64,000 nucleotides of DNA from Thiodiazotropha sp040791665 (GTDB taxonomy: Bacteria > Pseudomonadota > Gammaproteobacteria > Chromatiales > Chromatiaceae): positions 248,001 through 312,000 of the forward strand of contig JBFNNX010000009.1 of the NCBI GenBank assembly GCA_040791665.1, in the 5' to 3' direction. Positions 1 through 8,109 of this stretch are shown here, piece by piece (position 1 is the stretch's first letter; each line of letters opens with the position of its first letter). The position numbers and the translations under genes were made by a program. Under the pieces are notes generated by a model. That model worked only from the letters and a program-made list of their open reading frames with translations, searched no databases and was not told the DNA's origin.

Positions 1-616
1 AGATGGCATGAACACCCTCCGCGCCTTTGTCCAGACCATAGGCTACGGCAGCTGCTGTCGGCTCGTTCAGCAGGCGCAATACATGCATTCCCGCCAGTTT
101 TGCGGCATCTTTCGTGGCTTGCCGCTGAGCTTCATCGAAGTAGGCCGGTACAGTGATCACAACACCGCCCAATTCACCACCCAGCGTCGCCTCAGCCCGT
201 TTTGCCAGCACCTTGAGTATTTCTGCCGAGACCTCCACAGGGCTGACCTCCCCCGCCACCGTCTCGATACGCGGCACACTGGTGTGCGCCTGGACGAAAC
301 GATAGGGAAGCCGGCTTCCCAGGGTCTTGATATCATCAATCCCGCGTCCGATCAGCCGCTTGGCCGATGATATCGTATTCAATGGGTCATCGGTCTCGGT
401 CTGTTTCGCTTCATGGCCTACCAGCACTGAGCCCTGTTGATATCTCACCACTGACGGCAACAGATGACGTCCCTCCTCGTCGGGGAGTGTGTCGGCATTG
501 CCGCTGCGTACAGTCGCCACTAGGGAATTGGTGGTACCCAGGTCGATACCCGCAGCCAGGTGGTGCTGATGGGGTGCCTGTGCCTGGCCCGGTTCTGAAA
601 TCTGCAGCAGTGCCAT
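1..616 (-). CDS. hscA: Fe-S chaperone HscA, N-terminal part (cut by window edge)
   Basis: Hsp70-class ATPase that works with HscB to move nascent Fe-S clusters from IscU to apoproteins in the cytoplasm. About 205 codons are present; the rest lies left of the window. Visible Hsp70 signatures are the phosphate-binding stretch GIDLGTTNSLV (about residues 23-33), a region rich in YFDEAQRQATKDAA, and LLNEPTAAA. The start is the ATG at 616, 23 bases after hscB, and the chain opens with a short HscA-type extension before the ATPase fold. Last gene of the isc series seen here. HscA rather than DnaK is supported by position next to hscB and by the extended N-terminus. Confidence 0.95.
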   Translation of the reverse strand, partial: MALLQISEPGQAQAPHQHHLAAGIDLGTTNSLVATVRSGNADTLPDEEGRHLLPSVVRYQQGSVLVGHEAKQTETDDPLNTISSAKRLIGRGIDDIKTLGSRLPYRFVQAHTSVPRIETVAGEVSPVEVSAEILKVLAKRAEATLGGELGGVVITVPAYFDEAQRQATKDAAKLAGMHVLRLLNEPTAAAVAYGLDKGAEGVHAI

Positions 617-639
617 CTATCTCTCTTCCATCAGACAAG

Positions 640-1188
640 TCAGTTCAACTCATCTTCCAAATCAGCTTCAACACTCTCTGCTTCGTTATGCAACTTCTGC
701 AAAAAGCGCATTTTTCGTAAGATCTCGCGGGCGGCCTGCAATTGCTCTTCCGTCGGTGTTTCAAAATAGACAGCCAACTGCGCCACCAGACTGTTGATCT
801 GTTTGTTGATCCGCCCACGCAGCTCCGTAATTGCCTGGTAAGGATCGGCTTGCCCATGGACCTCCTCCAGCTCTTCCCTCAACGCCATCTGCTGCATGAG
901 AAAAGCCATATCCTGGGTTGATTCATTCAGGGCATCCATCTCGATACCGTGCAACAACAACAGATAACCGGCACGAGCAACAGGGTCTTTCAGTGTTTCG
1001 AATGCCTCGTTGATGAGTGCGGCACTCTGTACTGAAAGTCTCCGCTCCTGTTCGGGTGCATTGGCAAATCGGTCCGGATGGATCACCCTCTGTAACTCCC
1101 GATAGCGTTCGGAAAGAGAGTTGCCGTCAACGATATAGCTAATCGGCAAACCAAACAGATCAAAATAGTTTTTCGAAAAATCCAGCAT
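640..1188 (-). CDS. hscB: Fe-S cluster co-chaperone HscB (J protein)
   Basis: J-domain co-chaperone that brings IscU to HscA and stimulates HscA ATPase. 182 residues, close to the family norm (about 170-175). The J domain covers roughly residues 1-75 with the HPD motif at 37-39 (VIHPDRF), followed by the C-terminal helical IscU-binding domain. The ATG at 1188 gives the expected N-terminus (YFDLFGLP). There is no recognisable Shine-Dalgarno: the bases before the start are the T-run of a hairpin, so translation may depend on read-through or RNA refolding. Confidence 0.95.
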   Translation of the reverse strand: MLDFSKNYFDLFGLPISYIVDGNSLSERYRELQRVIHPDRFANAPEQERRLSVQSAALINEAFETLKDPVARAGYLLLLHGIEMDALNESTQDMAFLMQQMALREELEEVHGQADPYQAITELRGRINKQINSLVAQLAVYFETPTEEQLQAAREILRKMRFLQKLHNEAESVEADLEDELN

Positions 1189-1192
1189 ATCG

Positions 1193-1222
1193 AAAAAAAC
1201 GGCTGCCTTAAGGCAGCCGTTT
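1193..1222 (-). terminator. Intrinsic terminator/attenuator between iscA and hscB
   Basis: A perfect palindrome spans 1197-1222 (core GGCTGCCTTAAGGCAGCC at 1201-1218). On the minus strand it is followed by seven T (1199-1193). It lies just after the iscA stop and before the hscB start, so it should stop part of the isc transcript before hscBA. Termination strength is inferred, not measured. Confidence 0.7.
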
Positions 1223-1244
1223 CACACCCTTTATCAATTCGTTC

Positions 1245-1568
1245 TCAGACGTTAAAACTCTCGCCACATCCACACTCGCTTTTTGCGTTTGGATTATTGA
1301 ATCTAAAGCCTTCATTGAGACCCTCGCGAGCATAGTCGACTTCGGTGCCGTCGAGGTAGACAAGGCTCTTGGGATCGATCACCACCTGCACACCCCGGTC
1401 TTCGAACACTTGGTCATCTTCCTGAAGCTCATCCACAAACTCCATCTCGTAGGCCATGCCTGAACAGCCTGAGGTACGCACGCTCAGTCGTATACCCAAT
1501 CCTTTGCCACGATTGGCAAGAAAGGCCTGGACTCTATTGGCCGCCGCTTCGGTAATCGTAATGCCCAT
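1245..1568 (-). CDS. iscA: Iron-sulfur assembly protein IscA (A-type carrier)
   Basis: A-type carrier that accepts and delivers [4Fe-4S] clusters. 107 residues, the standard length. The three conserved cysteines are present: C35 in SGCSGMAYEMEF and C99/C101 in SECGCGESF. Third in the isc order after iscS and iscU, and followed by a strong hairpin. ATG start at 1568. Confidence 0.96.
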   Translation of the reverse strand: MGITITEAAANRVQAFLANRGKGLGIRLSVRTSGCSGMAYEMEFVDELQEDDQVFEDRGVQVVIDPKSLVYLDGTEVDYAREGLNEGFRFNNPNAKSECGCGESFNV

Positions 1569-1603
1569 GTCTACTACTCTACCAGATCTCTATACCGTTT
1601 CAC

Positions 1604-1987
1604 TTACTTTGTCTTTTTATCGGAAAAGTCTTTGATCGCCGCTTTTATGGCATCTTCCGCCAACACAGAACAATGCACCTTCACTGGCGGCAACGCCAAC
1701 TCCTCCGCAATATCGGAATTCTTGATCTCCTGGGCCTGCTCCAGAGTTTTACCCTTGACCCATTCGGTCAGCAAGCTGCTGGAGGCGATCGCTGAGCCAC
1801 ATCCGTAGGTCTTGAATCGGGCATCCTCTATGACCCCTTCATCATTGACCTTTATCTGTAGCCGCATCACATCACCGCAGGCAGGTGCACCCACCATACC
1901 GGTTCCTACACTGGTGTCATCTTTATCAAAGCTACCTACGTTCCGTGGATTTTCGTAATGATCAAGAACCTTGTCACTGTATGCCAT
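1604..1987 (-). CDS. iscU: Iron-sulfur cluster scaffold IscU
   Basis: Scaffold on which sulfur from IscS and iron are joined into [2Fe-2S] clusters. 127 residues. Cluster ligands are visible: C37 (GAPACGD, with the conserved following Asp), C63 (YGCGSA) and C106 (VKVHCSVLAEDA). The LPPVK motif recognised by HscA precedes C106. It lies 33 bases after iscS in the same transcription unit. Confidence 0.97.
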   Translation of the reverse strand: MAYSDKVLDHYENPRNVGSFDKDDTSVGTGMVGAPACGDVMRLQIKVNDEGVIEDARFKTYGCGSAIASSSLLTEWVKGKTLEQAQEIKNSDIAEELALPPVKVHCSVLAEDAIKAAIKDFSDKKTK

Positions 1988-2020
1988 GATCTACAACCTC
2001 TGAATGACGTTGAGCGCGCA

Positions 2021-3235
2021 TTAGTGCGCAGCCCATTGAATTGATTTCAGGTCGACACCGTCCTTGAACATCTCCCATAGGGGCGACAGTTCACGTAGTC
2101 GCTCCACTTCGGTTTGAATCTTGTCGATTGCGTAATCCACCTCTTCCACGCTGGAAAACCGGCCCAAGGTAAAGCGAATGGAACTGTGTGCCAACTCATC
2201 CTCTCGGCCCAGGGCCCGTAGGACATAACTCGGCTCCAGACTTGCCGAGGTACACGCCGAACCCGACGAAACCGCGAGATCCTTGAGCGCCATGATCAGA
2301 GACTCGCCCTCTACAAAGGCAAAACTGACATTCAGGTTACCGGCCAGCCGTTGCTCCTCATCGCCATTAAGATAGACCTCTTCCATATCGCTGATACCGG
2401 CCCAGAGTCGATTGCGCAGGCCCAATATCCGTTCGTTTTCAGTCGCCATCTCTTCGCCGGAGAGCCTTAACGCTTCACCCATGCCGACGATCTGGTGAGT
2501 CGCAAGGGTTCCTGAGCGCATGCCGCGTTCATGACCGCCGCCATGCATCTGGGCCTCCAGACGCACCCTCGGCTTACGCCTGACATAGAGTGCACCGATA
2601 CCTTTCGGACCATAGATTTTATGTGCCGAGAATGACATCAGGTCCACCTTCAGTGCCTGCAGATCAATCGGTACCTTACCGGCACTCTGGGCGGCATCCA
2701 CATGAAACAGAATCTTGCGGTCACGCGTCATCTCACCGATCGATTGAATGTCCTGTATCACACCGATCTCGTTGTTGGCGTGCATGATCGATACGAGAAT
2801 CGTGTCATCACGCAAAGCAGCTTCAAGCTTGGCCAGGTCAATCAGACCATTGGGCTCAGGATCGAGATAGGTCACCTCGTAATCGTGACGTTCGAGCTGA
2901 CGACAGGTATCCAGTACCGCCTTGTGTTCGGTTTTGCACGTGACGATATGGCGCCCCTTCTTGGCGTAAAAATCCGCCACACCCTTTATTGCCAGGTTAT
3001 CTGATTCAGTCGCCCCCGAAGTCCAGACAATCTCCTTGGGATCGGCATTTACAAGATCCGCCACCTGACGCCGTGCTCTGGTAATAGCCTCGTCGGCAGT
3101 CCAGCCGAAGGCATGGGATCGGGAAGCGGCATTACCGAAATTGCCATCCGGGGTAAGATAGCTGCACATGATTTCCGCAACGCGGGGATCCACCGGCGTC
3201 GTGGCCGAGTAGTCCATGTAGATGGGTAACTTCAT
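2021..3235 (-). CDS. iscS: Cysteine desulfurase IscS
   Basis: PLP enzyme that converts cysteine to alanine and loads persulfide sulfur for Fe-S clusters, tRNA thiolation and cofactors. I start at the ATG at 3235 (MKLPIYMDYSATTPVDPRV), which gives the classic 404 residues and has a GGAG element about 6 bases upstream. An in-frame ATG at 3250 would add five residues. The PLP lysine lies in SAHKIYGPKG and the catalytic cysteine in SSGSACTSASLEPS, the group I (IscS) loop. It lies 25 bases after iscR. Confidence 0.96.
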   Translation of the reverse strand: MKLPIYMDYSATTPVDPRVAEIMCSYLTPDGNFGNAASRSHAFGWTADEAITRARRQVADLVNADPKEIVWTSGATESDNLAIKGVADFYAKKGRHIVTCKTEHKAVLDTCRQLERHDYEVTYLDPEPNGLIDLAKLEAALRDDTILVSIMHANNEIGVIQDIQSIGEMTRDRKILFHVDAAQSAGKVPIDLQALKVDLMSFSAHKIYGPKGIGALYVRRKPRVRLEAQMHGGGHERGMRSGTLATHQIVGMGEALRLSGEEMATENERILGLRNRLWAGISDMEEVYLNGDEEQRLAGNLNVSFAFVEGESLIMALKDLAVSSGSACTSASLEPSYVLRALGREDELAHSSIRFTLGRFSSVEEVDYAIDKIQTEVERLRELSPLWEMFKDGVDLKSIQWAAH

Positions 3236-3259
3236 CTCAAACTCCGACATCGTTTGCCA

Positions 3260-3760
3260 TCAGGCGCCAGCCATGCCACCTGAACCATCCACTAATGAGA
3301 CATCCAGCCCCGCTTGTTCCTTATCGGGGTGATCCTGACGGTCTGCCACTTCGCGCACAGCCTGACGATCCATGAGATCCTGCAGACTGATTTTATTGAG
3401 ATAACTGTAGATTTGATTACTCAGATCCGACCACAGATCATGCGTAAGGCAACGCTCATTGTTTTGACAATTGTGCGCACCGTTGCAGCGGGTAGTATCG
3501 ATATTCTCATCCACCGCAGAGATTACCTCACCCACAAAAATCTCATCCGCGCCCCTGCCCAGGCTATATCCGCCGCCAGGACCGCGCACACTGGCAACCA
3601 ACGACTTTTTGCGCAAACGAGAAAACAACTGCTCCAGATATGAGAGGGATATGCCTTGGCGCTGAGCGATGTCGGCAAGGGTTATGGGCCCCTCTCCGTA
3701 ATGGAGGGATAGATCCAGCATGGCTGTCACTGCGTATCGACCTTTTGTGGTAAGCTTCAC
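3260..3760 (-). CDS. iscR: Rrf2-family Fe-S regulator IscR
   Basis: DNA-binding repressor that senses Fe-S supply by binding a [2Fe-2S] cluster. 166 residues: winged helix at the N-terminus and the three cluster cysteines C92, C98 and C104 at exactly the E. coli spacing (CNGAHNCQNNERC). First gene of iscRSUA here. A good IscR-type site overlaps its likely promoter, so autoregulation is expected. The tail after about residue 140 is variable, as in homologues. Confidence 0.96.
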   Translation of the reverse strand: MKLTTKGRYAVTAMLDLSLHYGEGPITLADIAQRQGISLSYLEQLFSRLRKKSLVASVRGPGGGYSLGRGADEIFVGEVISAVDENIDTTRCNGAHNCQNNERCLTHDLWSDLSNQIYSYLNKISLQDLMDRQAVREVADRQDHPDKEQAGLDVSLVDGSGGMAGA

Positions 3761-3791
3761 TTCATGAGCTCCGTGAATATTTCCAATCGCT

Positions 3792-3823
3792 AATATACAT
3801 TCCCAAGCAAATTAGTCAAGATT
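3792..3823 (-). promoter_or_regulatory. isc promoter with IscR-type operator
   Basis: Read on the minus strand, a TTGACT -35 (3819-3814) and a TATATT -10 (3797-3792) are separated by 16 bases, 32 bases before the iscR start. The -35 is embedded in CTTGACTAATTTGCTTGGG (part of 3799-3823), which resembles the type 1 IscR sites found before isc operons (TTGACT, an AT-rich centre, then CTCGGG or a variant). IscR binding is inferred from that similarity. Confidence 0.65.
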
Positions 3824-3835
3824 ATCCCACCCGGT

Positions 3836-4660
3836 TTATTCGGTGGTTTTCTCTTTCTCAGGAACCTCTTCATCAAGTTTTTGCAACTCCTCCGCTGTCG
3901 AAACGATCTCGCAGGAATCTAATGTGGGCAGATTGGTCCCCTCCTCATCCACACCAAGCCGTTTCATGGCTTCGCACATCGACTCCATTTTCTTGTCCAT
4001 CACGTGAATATGGTCGAGCATGCAATTGATGGCGTGCGCTACGGGATCTGCGGCATCCTTGGTAGCCCCATAGGCATCGAAACCAATCTTTTTGGCAATC
4101 TTCTCCCGGTGGCCATCCTGCTCCGGCTTTCTGGCGGTGATCAGCTTCCCCGGAACACCCACCACGGTTGAACCGGCAGGTACATCCTTCACCACCACCG
4201 AGTTGGAGCCGATTCTGGCATCTTCCCCGACAACGATCGGCCCAAGAACCTTAGCCCCCGCACCAACCACAACGTTGTTTTCCAGCGTTGGATGGCGTTT
4301 CCCCTTTTCCCAACTGGTGCCACCCAGCGTAACGCCGTGATAGAGGGTGCAGTCATCACCGATTATGGCGGTCTCTCCGATGACCACTCCCATTCCGTGA
4401 TCGATGAAAAAGCGCCTGCCGATAACCGCTCCAGGATGTATCTCAATACCGGTGAACAGTCTGGCGATATTGGAGATCACCCGGGCAAGCCACTTCAATC
4501 CAATACCCCACAGGGCATGGGCGAGTCGGTGAAAAACGACCGCATGCACACCGGGGTAGGTAGTGATGATCTCGAAGGTATTACGTGCTGCAGGATCCCG
4601 ATCGAAAACGCTCTGGATATCCTCTTTCCAACGAGAAACTTTTTCTTCACCTGTTTCCAA
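3836..4660 (-). CDS. cysE: Serine O-acetyltransferase (short CysE2-type)
   Basis: Makes O-acetylserine from serine and acetyl-CoA, the first step to cysteine. Cysteine is the sulfur donor for IscS, which fits the position next to isc. The conserved part begins near WKEDIQSVFDRDPAA, followed by the hexapeptide left-handed beta-helix: IDHGMGVVIGETA, YHGVTLGG, GAKVLGPIVVG and SNSVVVKDVPAG. There is no ATG at the front. The TTG at 4660 has AGG elements upstream and fits the domain start; TTG at 4738 or GTG at 4699 are alternatives that add a non-conserved leader. The tail of about 70 residues after the beta-helix is longer than in E. coli and charged. Confidence 0.9.
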   Translation of the reverse strand: METGEEKVSRWKEDIQSVFDRDPAARNTFEIITTYPGVHAVVFHRLAHALWGIGLKWLARVISNIARLFTGIEIHPGAVIGRRFFIDHGMGVVIGETAIIGDDCTLYHGVTLGGTSWEKGKRHPTLENNVVVGAGAKVLGPIVVGEDARIGSNSVVVKDVPAGSTVVGVPGKLITARKPEQDGHREKIAKKIGFDAYGATKDAADPVAHAINCMLDHIHVMDKKMESMCEAMKRLGVDEEGTNLPTLDSCEIVSTAEELQKLDEEVPEKEKTTE

Positions 4661-4803
4661 CTGCCTACCTACGCTTGTGTGAAAAAAATCTGGTGCCACA
4701 TCCTTAATGTTGGCATGAGGGTAGGAGATTATCCACAATCCCGCACAAAATACTAGGGTATTTTTTATGGACTCATTACGGGTACAGGGACTGGGCGGCT
4801 CTG

Positions 4804-5526
4804 TCAGCGCCGCATCGACTTCCGTCCCTGCATGGCGCTGAGGATACCGCGCATGATATTGATTTCATCCTTGTCCGGCCTGGCACGCTGAAAAAGGCTG
4901 CGTAACCGGCGCAGCAGCTTCTGCGACTGACGCGGATCTGTAAAACCGATATCGCCAAGAGCCTGGGTCAGATGCTCGTGAAAGCCCTGCAGCATGTCAG
5001 CGGTTGCCAAATCCCTCTGACTGTCGGAATCAATCGTCGCTTCCTGTTGCTGAGCCAGATAGATCTCATAGGCCAAAATCTGAACCGCCGCCCCCAGATT
5101 GAGCGAACTATAGGTCTCATTGGTCGGGATATGGACAAGAAATGTACAACGGTCGAGCTCACTATTGGTAAGACCCGATCGCTCTCGCCCGAATATCAGG
5201 GCGACATCTCCCAGCCTGGCTTCCTGCACCAGCTTGGCAGCCGCCTCCCTGGGTGTGATGATAGGCCAGTCGATGCTCCGGGTACGGGCGCTGGTACCCA
5301 CTACAAGACGGCAACCGCTCAACGCTTCATCGAGTGATCCCGCCACGCGGGCGTCATTCAACAGATCATCGGCTCCCGAGGCTCGGGATGTCGCTTCCTG
5401 ATGAGGATAGTGCCGGGGTGTTACCAGGTGGAGCTGCCGTAACGACATGTTCTTCATGGCGCGGGCAGCCGCCCCGATATTGCCGGGATGGCTTGTATCC
5501 ACCAGCACGATACGGATGTTTTTCAA
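4804..5526 (-). CDS. trmJ: tRNA (Cm32/Um32) 2'-O-methyltransferase TrmJ
   Basis: SpoU/TrmH-type knotted methyltransferase that modifies position 32 of several tRNAs. The ATG at 5526 begins MLKNIRIVLVDTSHPGNIG, the normal family start; an upstream in-frame TTG (5559) would add 11 unlikely residues. Motifs seen: NIGAAARAMKNM, GTSARTRSIDWP, LIFGRERSGLTNSEL and IPTNETYSSLNLGAAVQ, the SAM-binding trefoil knot. It sits between cysE and the divergent suhB, the usual arrangement in gammaproteobacteria. Confidence 0.94.
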   Translation of the reverse strand: MKNIRIVLVDTSHPGNIGAAARAMKNMSLRQLHLVTPRHYPHQEATSRASGADDLLNDARVAGSLDEALSGCRLVVGTSARTRSIDWPIITPREAAAKLVQEARLGDVALIFGRERSGLTNSELDRCTFLVHIPTNETYSSLNLGAAVQILAYEIYLAQQQEATIDSDSQRDLATADMLQGFHEHLTQALGDIGFTDPRQSQKLLRRLRSLFQRARPDKDEINIMRGILSAMQGRKSMRR

Positions 5527-5979
5527 CATAGACGAATATAAATCCTGATACTTCCCCAATCAAGTGGGAAATAAACCCCGATAAACCGGCCACAAATGGA
5601 CGCCATCACCGCCAATAGGCGCAGATTGTACACTATTAAAGATAAAGTCGAACAATGACTTACAACCATGATGCTATGCGTTTTTTTACAATCCTGAAGA
5701 GATTGGCTACAACGGCAGTTGATTAGGGAAACGGCTAGTGCGCTATCCATTTACACTGTCAAAGTATTTGCGACGTTTGCGGTGATTGGCGTTCATTTGC
5801 GGCCTAATCAATGGTTCTTTGTTAATTGCCTGGTTAGTCAATCAATCAACCCGAACTGGTGAAGAGCCAAAATCCTTATACGATAATTTTTTAGGGTTCT
5901 CCTGAATTCTTCAGAAATGCCGGCGAAATCAGTATGAAATAGTTTAACCTCCTCGCCACTTGCTGTATCCTCGCGGCCC
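5527..5979. other. Intergenic region between divergent trmJ and suhB
   Basis: About 450 bases without a credible gene. It must hold the promoters of both trmJ and suhB, but I cannot pick convincing -35/-10 pairs. It contains one copy of a dispersed CCGCAAAT-type repeat (annotated separately) and AT-rich runs near 5690 and 5880. Confidence 0.6.
5765..5803 (-). repeat. Dispersed CCGCAAAT-type intergenic repeat, copy 1
   Basis: Read on the minus strand it begins GCCGCAAATGAACGCCAATC and ends GCAAATA. It matches 37185-37224 at nearly every position of its first 28 bases and 38243-38273 more loosely. Short non-coding repeats of this composition are scattered between genes in several gammaproteobacteria; the function is unknown. 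Confidence 0.6.
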
Positions 5980-6777
5980 ATGAATCCGATGCTCACCATT
6001 GCCGTACGCGCCGCCCGCGAGGCCGGACGTATCATCACCCGTAACTTCAACCGGATCGATCGCCTGACGATCAGTGACAAAGGCAGCAACGACTTCGTCA
6101 GCGAAGTCGACCGGAATGCTGAAGCCGTGATTATCAACCTGCTGCGCGAGAAATACCCCAATCACGCCATTCTGGCAGAAGAGAGCGGCAAGCAGGGGGA
6201 CGACGACTACATCTGGATCATCGATCCACTGGATGGCACGACCAACTTTTTGCATGGCTTCCCCCAATTCGCGGTATCCATCGCTCTCAAGATCAAAGGT
6301 CGCCTGGAGGTCGGTGTTGTCTACGATCCGGTCAGTGAAGAGATGTATGCCGCTTGCCGCGGTGAAGGCGCGTTGCTGAATGATAAAAAGATCCGGGTCT
6401 CCGGCCGTAAAGGGCTCAACGGCGCCCTCTTGGGTACCGGTCTACCCTATCGGGACTTCAGATTCACGGACAACTATATGGGCATGCTCAAGGCTCTGAT
6501 CAAGGATAGTGCGGGCGTGCGTCGCCCCGGCTCTGCCGCACTCGACTTCGCCTATGTGGCTGCCGGCCGGATGGACGGTTTCTGGGAACTCGGCCTGCGT
6601 GAATGGGACTTTGCCGCGGGGGCGCTACTGGTGAGAGAAGCGGGCGGACTGGTGACGGACATCGGTGGCGGTGAACGCTACCTTGAAACCGGTAATGTCA
6701 TCGCCGGAAGTATCAAGGTCCACAATGCCATGCTGAAATGCATCCTACCCCATCTCGACAGCAAACTGACCGCTTAA
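5980..6777 (+). CDS. suhB: Inositol-1-monophosphatase family protein SuhB
   Basis: Mg-dependent phosphatase fold. In enterobacteria SuhB also joins rRNA antitermination complexes. 265 residues. Metal-binding motifs are visible: AEES at about 66-69, IDPLDGTTNF at 81-90, and the C-terminal WDFAAGALLVREAGG. ATG start at 5980, giving MNPMLTIAVRAAREAG, the normal family N-terminus. Transcribed away from trmJ. Whether its main role here is metabolic or in antitermination cannot be told from sequence. Confidence 0.94.
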   Translation: MNPMLTIAVRAAREAGRIITRNFNRIDRLTISDKGSNDFVSEVDRNAEAVIINLLREKYPNHAILAEESGKQGDDDYIWIIDPLDGTTNFLHGFPQFAVSIALKIKGRLEVGVVYDPVSEEMYAACRGEGALLNDKKIRVSGRKGLNGALLGTGLPYRDFRFTDNYMGMLKALIKDSAGVRRPGSAALDFAYVAAGRMDGFWELGLREWDFAAGALLVREAGGLVTDIGGGERYLETGNVIAGSIKVHNAMLKCILPHLDSKLTA

Positions 6778-6940
6778 TTCCCATCCTGAAGAATCCTGTT
6801 CACAGATTCATTCAAACCACCTAAAAGCACCTCAAGAATAGCCAATCGCAACCGTTAGTTGGTGTGAACACTGGAAAAACACAGTGTCCTCACAACTCTT
6901 AGATGTTGTTTAGTAAAGTGATTCGTGTGGAACGGTGATA

Positions 6941-7135
6941 ATGGAAAATGACCCAAGAAAGAGAAGAAAATTGAGTGACCATGCCCTGGAACTGATCATG
7001 CGCGATGTATTGCACGGTCTGCAGGAGTTTTCACTGGAAATGCAAACGGACCCTGCACCGGCAATGGCTTCCACAGAAGAGCACAGATTGGCATCAGGCA
7101 GTGTAGAAAGCACGCTTCGATCGAAAAAGAGATAG
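6941..7135 (+). CDS. Small hypothetical protein (64 aa)
   Basis: Short reading frame from ATG 6941 (MENDPRKRRKLSDHALEL), with an in-frame GTG six bases upstream and a GGAACGG stretch ahead of it. The product is charged and probably cytoplasmic: a basic N-terminal patch (RKRRK), a helix-like middle (ELIMRDVLHGLQEFSLEM) and a basic tail. No signal peptide or known motif. It fills the gap between suhB and the convergent secF. Family not recognised; it could be a non-coding spacer frame. Confidence 0.4.
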   Translation: MENDPRKRRKLSDHALELIMRDVLHGLQEFSLEMQTDPAPAMASTEEHRLASGSVESTLRSKKR

Positions 7136-7153
7136 CCTCCTGTAAGCGGAGGC
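7135..7153. terminator. Small hairpin between convergent genes
   Basis: A six-base stem GCCTCC (7135-7140) / GGAGGC (7148-7153) with a seven-base loop, between the end of the small plus-strand frame and the secF stop. It has no clear T-run on either side, so a role as a bidirectional terminator is tentative. Confidence 0.3.
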
Positions 7154-7159
7154 CGTTAC

Positions 7160-8098
7160 TCAGGATATCTCTTCCTGGACGCCTTCATCCTCTTTCTTCA
7201 CGGGCATCAGATCCGCGCGGCTCACACCCATGAAGATCACGGAACTACTCGCAACATAGATCGATGAGTAGGTTCCGATCACCACGCCCACTATCAACGC
7301 AAGCGCAAAGCCATGAATGATCTCGCCACCAAACAGGAACAGCGCGACCAAAACCAGCAGGGTGGTGCCTGACGTTATAAGGGTTCGGGACAGGGTTTGA
7401 TTGACAGATGTATTGATAATTTCCACTGCCTCACCCTTGCGGATCTTTCTGAAATTCTCCCGAATGCGATCAAACACGACGATGGTATCGTTGAGTGAGT
7501 AACCGATAACCGCCAACACGGCAGCTAGAACCGGAAGATCGAACTCCACTTGGAACAAGGCGAAAAAACCGATAGTAATCAGTACATCATGCACCAGGGC
7601 AATCACGGAGCCAACGGCAAAACGATATTCGAACCGCAATCCCACATAGATCAGGATACCGATCAGGGCATACAGCATCGCCAAGCCGCCATCCTCGGTC
7701 AGTTCATCACCTACCTGAGGGCCGACGAATTCAACCCTGCGCAGGTCGGCCTCAGGATCGATCGTCTGCATGGCGCTGAAGGCGCGATCACTGAGTACCG
7801 CACTCTCGATATCCTCACGGGGCGCCAGCCTGATCAACACATCCTTGGAGGTGCCGAAATGTTGAATCACCGCGTCACCAAAGCCATCCTTGGTAAGTGC
7901 TTCACGCACAACCGGCAGTTCCACCGCCTGCGAATACCCGACTTCCACCAGAGTACCGCCGGTGAAGTCAATTCCTAAGTTGAGTCCGCGGACGACGATT
8001 GAGCCCAGCGAGATCAGCAGCAGTACACCAGACAGTATCAGCGCGAGATTGCGCTTGCCCATCAAATCGTAGCGTGCCTCTTTATTTAAAATCTGCAT
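7160..8098 (-). CDS. secF: Protein translocase subunit SecF
   Basis: RND-type membrane protein that with SecD uses the proton gradient to help preproteins leave the Sec channel. 312 residues. Features: the N-terminal membrane segment, the FTGG motif (LNLGIDFTGGTLVEVGY) and a six-helix domain with DVLITIGFFALF, GYSLNDTIVVFDRIREN and TSGTTLLVLVALF. Directly after secD (11-base gap). The large secreted lipoprotein and barrel load of this window makes the neighbourhood relevant. Confidence 0.96.
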   Translation of the reverse strand: MQILNKEARYDLMGKRNLALILSGVLLLISLGSIVVRGLNLGIDFTGGTLVEVGYSQAVELPVVREALTKDGFGDAVIQHFGTSKDVLIRLAPREDIESAVLSDRAFSAMQTIDPEADLRRVEFVGPQVGDELTEDGGLAMLYALIGILIYVGLRFEYRFAVGSVIALVHDVLITIGFFALFQVEFDLPVLAAVLAVIGYSLNDTIVVFDRIRENFRKIRKGEAVEIINTSVNQTLSRTLITSGTTLLVLVALFLFGGEIIHGFALALIVGVVIGTYSSIYVASSSVIFMGVSRADLMPVKKEDEGVQEEIS

Positions 8099-8109
8099 AA
8101 CAGGATTCC

